From Planctomycetaceae bacterium (GTDB taxonomy: Bacteria; Planctomycetota; Planctomycetia; Planctomycetales; Planctomycetaceae), in contig PBMZ01000198.1 of the NCBI GenBank assembly GCA_002722955.1, positions 1 to 48,066 on the forward strand: a stretch of DNA of 48,066 nucleotides, given 5' to 3'. The notes under the pieces were generated by a model, which saw only the letters and a list, made by a program, of their open reading frames with translations, was not told where the DNA came from and did not search any database. Both the position numbers and the translations under genes were made by a program. The stretch's first letter is position 1, and every line of letters starts with the position of its first letter. Positions 46,353 to 48,066 of the stretch are shown piece by piece.

Positions 46353-46645
46353 GGGCTTTGGGAAGTTGAATGTTTAACCCGGATTATTCATGAACATGAC
46401 CGATATTTCAGTTAAGCGTCACGTTCATAACAACTTGTGGCAAACGCGAGTTCTCACAGAGTGTAATTCGTGGTCGCCCTGAATTCTCGGTGTTGATGGA
46501 TGAACAATCCAGGTTTAACCCGTAGCCGCAGGCGAGGAAGATGCCGTAATCCTCCTCTGCGGCTACGGGTTAAACGAGAAAATCACGGAATTCGAAGCGT
46601 TTTATTGTAACCTCACCACGATGACCAGATTCTACGGCGGTGGCA
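46353..46645. repeat. Intergenic region with half-palindrome and REP-like copy C
   Basis: TGAACATGAC and GTCACGTTCA (46389-46429) form an imperfect hairpin. AATTCGTGGTCGCCCTGAATTC (from 46465, 22 bases matched with one change) is one arm only of the palindrome at 25497 and 30691. At 46513-46575 lies REP-like copy C, GTTTAACCCGTAGCCGCAGG to the matching end, with a two-base deletion in one arm. No gene. Confidence 0.8.
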
Positions 46646-48066
46646 TCAGTTGCTGATGGGATCGCTTCCTCCAAAACCATACGAATCAGGACTCAACGGA
46701 GATCCACCCGCGCCAGCCGCATCTAATTTCTTAGCGGCTTGGAAGCTTTCTCGCCATTTTCGAATCGTTGATAGCAAGTGCTGGATCTGATCATGGGCAT
46801 CTCTGCTCTGACGAATTACGAGAGAATGCGTCTTTTGATTCGTTTGAATCACGCCTTCGCCTCCCTTCTCAGCCCACGAATTGCTGTCGATTACTGTCGT
46901 TATCAACTCGATCAGTTCCTCATAGGAAGACTTCTTCTCGGGATCGCTTAAGAGATCGGTCACCTTATAGACCGTCAGCAGTTGGCGTCCTTTCATGTTT
47001 TCCTTGGTTGTAATCTTGAGCACCTCGCCCTCGACAAGATATCCCAGCTTCAGGGTCTCCAACACGACGCGAAGAGCTGTTCGCAACGGTACGTCTTTGA
47101 ATTGAACCGTTAGCTTCGCGTCACTGGTGAGTCCCTCTTGCTTCAAAGCTGCCTCGTCAACATAGAGGTTGATATTGCCCACGGTCTGCAAGGTCTTGAG
47201 GGCTTCTTTAAGTGTCGCGTCGCGTAACTCCAACGAGATTGATCGATTCAGCAGCGACTGCCACTGCTGCATTCGAGGATGATTCGGACCGTAAGCACCA
47301 TCAAGAAGTCGATATTCGTCGGGAGCAGTCCGCGCATTTCCAACCGGAAGATCGTAATCATGAACATACACCGTCATCTTGCGAGGCTCTTCTTCTCCAG
47401 CCAACCAAAATGTGATGGTTGTCGTGCCAACCGATCGGCCAGTCACGCCGAATTCATAAGGGTCAAATTGAGTGATGTCGACGATCTTCGCACTGCCAAC
47501 AGCGATTCGTGAAATCTTCTTGGCGAGACGGAACATTCGCATGTGATCCTCATGAATCACTAAGGTCTGTTTCCGAGTAGCTTGGCCTTCATCACCAGCA
47601 TCCCAGTCAGCGGATATCGCTTTGTTGCCTGCGGCGTCCAGTTTGCTGTGGTCTATCTTTGTAGGTTCCGAGTCGGACTGATCCAACGTCTTCCGCAATC
47701 GATTCATGTCCTCACACAGTCCTTGAATGATGTGTCGCATTGCGCGAACTTCGTCAAGCAGTTGCTGCGATTCGGTCTTCGCGGGCGTTTGGAACTCGTC
47801 CGCCACACGAATTCGGCGGACAGATTCAACCGGGCGATCAACAATTACTGGATTCTTTGGTCGATAACTGTTCGGTGCACCAGAACCCAGTCGACTCTGA
47901 CCCAAGAAACTTGGGCTAGGAACGCTTGAGCGATGTAGCACAAGACGCAACTCTCCCTTGTGTTGAGCCAGCAGCAAATCGTTGACCTCGCTTTTTTTGA
48001 CCAGCAAGGAAACCGTAGCCGAGTTACCCTCGGGCTGAACAGCTTCATAAACCTGACACGATTCCG
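46646..48066 (-). CDS. CpaB-like / CpaC-N-like / STN fusion protein, 5' partial
   Basis: The gene runs in from beyond the window. At its start the frame reads VSLLVKKSEVNDLLLAQHKG, the end of a Flp-pilus CpaB/RcpC protein, which lies before a coiled-coil stretch (LLDEVRAMRHIIQGLCEDMN). A CpaC/RcpA N-terminal domain follows (MFRLAKKISRIAVGSAKIVD, DPYEFGVTGRSVGTTTITFW). Then comes an STN/secretin-N-like domain (LELRDATLKEALKTLQTVGN, VPLRTALRVVLETLKLGYLV). The protein ends without a secretin barrel. The internal Met/TTG start suggested near 48007 is not a real start, since the frame is open to the edge. It is probably an envelope protein of a tight-adherence pilus, but the fused arrangement is unusual. 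Confidence 0.65.
   Translation of the reverse strand, partial: ESCQVYEAVQPEGNSATVSLLVKKSEVNDLLLAQHKGELRLVLHRSSVPSPSFLGQSRLGSGAPNSYRPKNPVIVDRPVESVRRIRVADEFQTPAKTESQQLLDEVRAMRHIIQGLCEDMNRLRKTLDQSDSEPTKIDHSKLDAAGNKAISADWDAGDEGQATRKQTLVIHEDHMRMFRLAKKISRIAVGSAKIVDITQFDPYEFGVTGRSVGTTTITFWLAGEEEPRKMTVYVHDYDLPVGNARTAPDEYRLLDGAYGPNHPRMQQWQSLLNRSISLELRDATLKEALKTLQTVGNINLYVDEAALKQEGLTSDAKLTVQFKDVPLRTALRVVLETLKLGYLVEGEVLKITTKENMKGRQLLTVYKVTDLLSDPEKKSSYEELIELITTVIDSNSWAEKGGEGVIQTNQKTHSLVIRQSRDAHDQIQHLLSTIRKWRESFQAAKKLDAAGAGGSPLSPDSYGFGGSDPISN

Overview
The window looks like a chromosomal segment of a planctomycete, most likely of the Pirellula/Rhodopirellula type. The evidence is gene content: several sulfatases, a PSCyt1-DUF1549-DUF1553 cytochrome followed by a DUF1501 Tat protein, FG-GAP proteins, a membrane protein with a huge low-complexity tail, an EF-G of the spirochaete/planctomycete/mitochondrial EFG1 type, and an ECF sigma/FecR pair. 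No rRNA, CRISPR array, transposase or phage structural gene was seen. The species is not identified.

Layout. Positions 1-1860 hold gene remains: a truncated FecR-type anti-sigma gene and the last part of its sigma factor (minus) butt against the C-terminal half of a sulfatase (plus), which is itself frameshifted and open into the next, intact sulfatase (1904-3598). Next are a SurA-like membrane foldase candidate (minus) and, divergent from it, topA. A secreted protein, an 845-base gene-poor stretch rich in palindromes, and an EFG1-type fusA follow. From 14.0 to 21.1 kb come a tiny ORF coupled to a SUKH-family gene, a DJ-1/PfpI protein, a broken gene preceded by an unusual tRNA-like RNA locus, a LarA-like protein, a nucleotidyltransferase-like protein, a proline-iminopeptidase-like hydrolase and an FG-GAP protein. 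The DUF4175-like giant (21.2-25.1 kb) is followed by a secreted metalloprotease-like protein, the PSCyt1/DUF1549/DUF1553 gene (broken by an in-frame TGA) and its DUF1501 partner. From 32.2 to 39.8 kb lies a complete phosphate regulon on the minus strand: phoR-pstS-pstC-pstA-pstB-phoU-phoB. The window ends with a PhyH dioxygenase, an unknown gene split by a stop, a sugar-phosphate isomerase-like Tat protein, a beta-propeller/di-haem/ankyrin protein and a partial CpaB-CpaC-like fusion.

How the genes work together. The Pho block is the clearest unit: PhoR/PhoB sense and respond to phosphate limitation, PstSCAB imports phosphate, and PhoU links transporter state to the kinase. The PSCyt1 and DUF1501 genes form the usual planctomycete pair. 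The sulfatases, the TIM-barrel protein and the secreted proteins fit a heterotroph that degrades sulfated polysaccharides.

The most unusual signal is at 16325-16560 (minus). A canonical T-arm plus 3' acceptor strand is followed, after five bases, by a matching 5' acceptor strand, D-arm and anticodon arm (anticodon TGA), in circularly permuted order. A strong intrinsic terminator comes next, just before the ribosome-binding site of a broken ORF. The window also carries at least six families of intergenic palindromes, and four places where a reading frame is broken. The breaks should be checked against raw reads before they are called biology.
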